Origin: Dasypus novemcinctus
Lineage: Eukaryota; Chordata; Mammalia; Cingulata; Dasypodidae
NCBI RefSeq assembly: GCF_030445035.2
Contig: NC_080680.1
Location: 119,438,228-119,502,227, forward strand
Length of the DNA: 64,000 bases
Direction: 5' to 3'
The position numbers and the translations under genes were made by a program. Of the stretch, positions 61,161-64,000 are shown one piece after another. The stretch's first letter is position 1. Each line of letters begins with the position of its first letter. The notes below the pieces were generated by a model, which worked only from the letters and a program-made list of their open reading frames with translations, had not been told where the DNA came from and searched no databases.

Positions 61161-61575
61161 TGTCAGGTCTGAGCTCCTCAGCCAAAGTGGGGGAGTCAGC
61201 GCCACTAGCAAAGAAAAAGGCACATGGAGCCATGGGGCATTTACGCATATAGAGTTTATTGCATGCTCTTTACCTTCCCCTGCTCTCTCTCTGCTCTCTC
61301 CTGCACCTGTTCCTTTAAGCTTCCTTTGTTCTCTCTACTCCTTTGCTTACATGGGAGCTGCTTTTATGTTGCTACTGTCAGAATATGTTATTGGCTCTTA
61401 CAGTGGCATACCGATCATGTTACATATACTGATAAGCTGTTGCATGGGTCAGTCGGATCACGTTCATCCCCCTGAAGCTGAGTGCAGTTATGCTGTGTCA
61501 TTGCATCCCAGATATTGCAAAGAAGTATCCAGGATGCTTAGGCCATTTAACTATTGGACTCTAGCTCCCCCTACA
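61161..61575 (-). mobile_element. Solo LTR (415 bp) inside the L1 3' UTR
   Basis: On the minus strand it begins TGTAGGGGGAGC and ends GCTCAGACCTGACA, with AATAAACTC at about 61,252-61,260 and a TATA-like CATAAAAG upstream. L1 3' UTR sequence continues on both sides. No clear target duplication is visible, so the ends are less certain than for 9,510-10,024. Confidence 0.6.
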
Positions 61576-62617
61576 TATTCTAACCAAAATCTTCATTTAT
61601 CATTGAAATCACTATATTTCCATAGATTATTCTCTAGTCTCCTTTCAATTAATATTTATGTCTGCAGATAACTCCTTTCAGCCACAATCACATTTGTAAA
61701 TCAGAAGTGTTAGTTATACTCACTATAATTTGTTACCATCAATTCTACTCATTTCCACATTTTTAAAATTAACCTTAATAAAAATGCTACATACATTAAG
61801 CATCAGCTCCCATTCTCCATCCACATTCTATTTCCTATATTTCTAGAGTTTATCTCCACGAGTTTACTCACCATATTTAGTTCATATTAGTGAGCTGATA
61901 CAATATTTGTCCTTTTGTGCTAGCTTATTTTACTCAACATAATATCCTCAAGGTTCATCCATGTTGCATATGCATTCTGATTTTATTTCTTCTTACAGCT
62001 AAATAGCATTCCATTGTATGTATATAATACATTTTGTTTATCCATTCATCAGTTGCTAGACACTTGAGCTGGTCCATATTTTAGCAATTGTGAATAATGC
62101 TGCTATGAATATCAGTGTGCAAATGCCTGATCCCATCCTTGTTTTCAGTTTTTCTGAATATATGTCTTAGAAACAGGATTTCTGGATCATACAGCAGGTC
62201 TATGTTCAGCTTCTTGAGGTACTGCCAAATATTCTTCCACCATTCTACATTCCCACCAACAGTGAAGGGGCATTCCTATTTCTCTACATTCTTCTCAGCA
62301 CTTGTAGTTTTCTGTGTTTTTCAATAATGGCCCTTCTATAAGGTGTGAAACAGTATCTCATTGAGGCTTTGATCTGCACTTGCCTAATAGCCAGTGAGGT
62401 TGAACATTTTTTCATGTGCTTTTTGGCCATTTGTCTTTCCTCTTTAGATAAATACCTGTTCAAGTCTTTTGCCCATTTTTAAATTGGGTTACTTGACTTT
62501 TTATTGCTGAGTTATATGATCTCTTTATATAAAATGGATATCAGACCCTTGTAAGATATGTGGTTTCCAAATATTTTCTTCCATTGAGTAGGGTGCTTTT
62601 TTGTACATAGGGTTTGT

Positions 62618-62785
62618 ACATAGGAAGCAGGTGCTCAGCCACTGAGCTACATCAGTTACCCAATAAGAGTTGGTTTCCCATTTGTTTTGTTTTTTTTTCA
62701 TAAGGTGCTGGGTCTCAAACCTGGGACCTCATACATGGGAAGCAAATGCTCAACCAGTTGAGCTCCATCTGCTCCTCTCAGCGAA
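62618..62785 (-). repeat. Two tRNA-derived SINE fragments in the L1
   Basis: The reverse complement shows GAGCAGATGGAGCTCAACTG and GGTCCCAGGTTTGAGACCC at A-box/B-box spacing. A second, shorter head-like piece (TAGCTCAGTGGCTGAGCACC) lies at 62,618-62,665. They resemble the copies at 262-350 and 2,698-2,770. Confidence 0.6.
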
Positions 62786-64000
62786 GTCTTATGAAAAACA
62801 AAAATGTTAAATTTTGTGGTGGTTCCATGTATTTATTTATTCTTTAGTTACTCGTACATAAATTTTATGAAACTGCCACCTACCACAAGATCTTGAAGAT
62901 GTTTTCCTACATTTTCTTCTAGAAATTGTATGGTTGTAGCTTTTATTTTCATGTCCTTGATCCGTTTCTGAGCTAATTTTTGAATAAGGTATGAGATAGG
63001 GTCCTCTTTCTTTTATTTGGATATGAATATCCAGTTCTCCCAACATGATATGATGAATTCTGAGTTCTTGATTTGGTTCCATTTGTCAGTCTGTCTAATT
63101 TTATGCCAGTATCAAGCTGTTTTTACCACTGTAGCTAGGTAATATGCTGTAAAGTCAGACAGTGAGAGTTCTCCAACTTTGTTCTTCTTTTTAAAGATTT
63201 TTTAACTATTCAGAGCCCTTTATCCTTCCAAATAAATTGATAATTGGCTTTTCCATTTCTGGGGAAAAAACGTTGTTTGGATTTTTATTGGGATTACATT
63301 GAATCTGTGAATCAGTTTAGGTATAATTGACATCTTAATGATATTTAGTCCTCCAATCCATTAACATGGAATATAATCCCATTTTTCAGGTCTTTGGTTT
63401 CTTTTGGCAATGTTTATAATTTTCTGAATACAGATATATGTCCTTGATTAAGTTTATTCCTAAATATTTGATTATTTTTGTTGCTATAGTAAATGAACAT
63501 TTTTTCTGAATTTCTTCTCAGGTTGTTCTTCAATGTTGTATAGAAATGCTACTTATTTTTGCTTATTAGTCTTGTATCCCACCACTTTGCTGCACTCATC
63601 TATTAGTTCTAGTAGCTTTGTTGTAGATTTTTCAGGATTTTCTAGATAGAGGATTATATCATCTGCAAATAAAGTTTAACTTCTTCCTTTCCTATTTGGG
63701 TGTCTTTTATTTCTTTATCTAGCCTAATTGTCTATCTAGAACTTCTAGCACAGTATTGAATAACAGTGGTGACAGTGGGCGTTCTTGTCTTGTTCCTGAT
63801 CTGAGTGGGAAAGTTTTCAGTCTTTCACCATTAAGTACAATGCTAATTGTGGGTTTTTCATGTATGCACTTTACCATGTTGAGAAAATTTCCAAATATTC
63901 GTATCTTTTAGTGTTTTTATCAAAAACGATGCTGTATTATTTCAGATGCCTTTTCTGCATTAATCAAGAGGATCATGTGATTTTTCTTCTTCAATTTACT

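Larger units (their letters stand above)
60495..64000 (-). mobile_element. L1, minus strand, running off the window end
   Basis: On the minus strand, ORF2 coding DNA runs from 64,000 (reverse-transcriptase region) to about 61,900. A 3' UTR follows to about 60,495, split by the solo LTR at 61,161-61,575. TTTTTCATGTGCTTTTTGGC and TTGTATCCCACCACTTTGCT are typical ORF2 antisense phrases. Frames are broken by stops and two SINE pieces (62,618-62,785). Its 3' UTR differs from the long xenarthran-type tail elsewhere, so it is an older subfamily. Confidence 0.78.

Noticed and set aside
1..64000. CRISPR arrays, operons, bacterial or phage genes
   Set aside because: No such structure; all signs are of mammalian nuclear DNA.

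Overview
This is vertebrate nuclear DNA from a placental mammal, most likely an armadillo (Xenarthra, Cingulata; nine-banded armadillo is the best fit). The evidence is the recurring tRNA-derived SINE of the DAS type (copies near 7.2, 7.9, 38.6 and 40.1 kb), the large AT-rich intergenic stretches, and repeated L1 3' ends with a very long 3' UTR. I see no multi-exon cellular gene and no conventional RNA gene. The only protein-coding material is retrotransposon, endogenous retrovirus, or a processed gene copy.

Layout. 1-3,000: an L1 tail fragment, old tRNA-derived SINE pieces and otherwise non-repetitive DNA. 3,037-3,565: a strongly pyrimidine-rich tract. 3,566-12,655: one nearly complete but dead L1 on the + strand, broken by three DAS-type SINEs and by a solo retroviral LTR (9,510-10,024). 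12,656-22,650: mostly single-copy DNA with MIR-like and LTR-like relics. 22,657-31,745: L1 territory, including a young L1 tail nested inside an older L1 (27,032-29,334). 32,400-34,450: single-copy DNA that keeps CpGs and homeodomain-type motifs, a candidate conserved non-coding element. 34,451-41,736: single-copy DNA with MIR, L2 and two DAS SINEs.

41,737-46,697 is the most interesting locus: a young minus-strand endogenous retrovirus with two nearly identical 438-bp LTRs, a 7-bp target duplication, a tRNA-Pro-type primer site, a truncated betaretrovirus-like gag, no pol, and a fully open 684-codon gamma-type env. The env leader is long and arginine-rich, like the Rem/Rec-type leaders of betaretroviruses. 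A 65-codon two-membrane-segment ORF ends in an ATGA overlap with the env start. Gag contains a seven-fold 39-bp repeat that codes for a proline-rich tract and, read as DNA, carries a YY1-like site plus ETS and ATF/CREB-like motifs in most units.

46,698-53,695: L1 pieces, among them a minus-strand L1 that shows the complete 3' UTR. 53,876-54,721: a full-length processed copy of SSR3 (TRAP-gamma) with an intact 185-codon frame. 54,737-64,000: single-copy DNA, an LTR-like repeat (58,612-59,401) and a minus-strand L1 that runs off the end and is split by another solo LTR (61,161-61,575).

The parts do not form a pathway. The window is a record of nested retroelement insertion, with one proviral locus that still has an open envelope gene and plausible transcription and splicing signals. 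All family assignments come from reading the sequence and remembered family features; no search was run.
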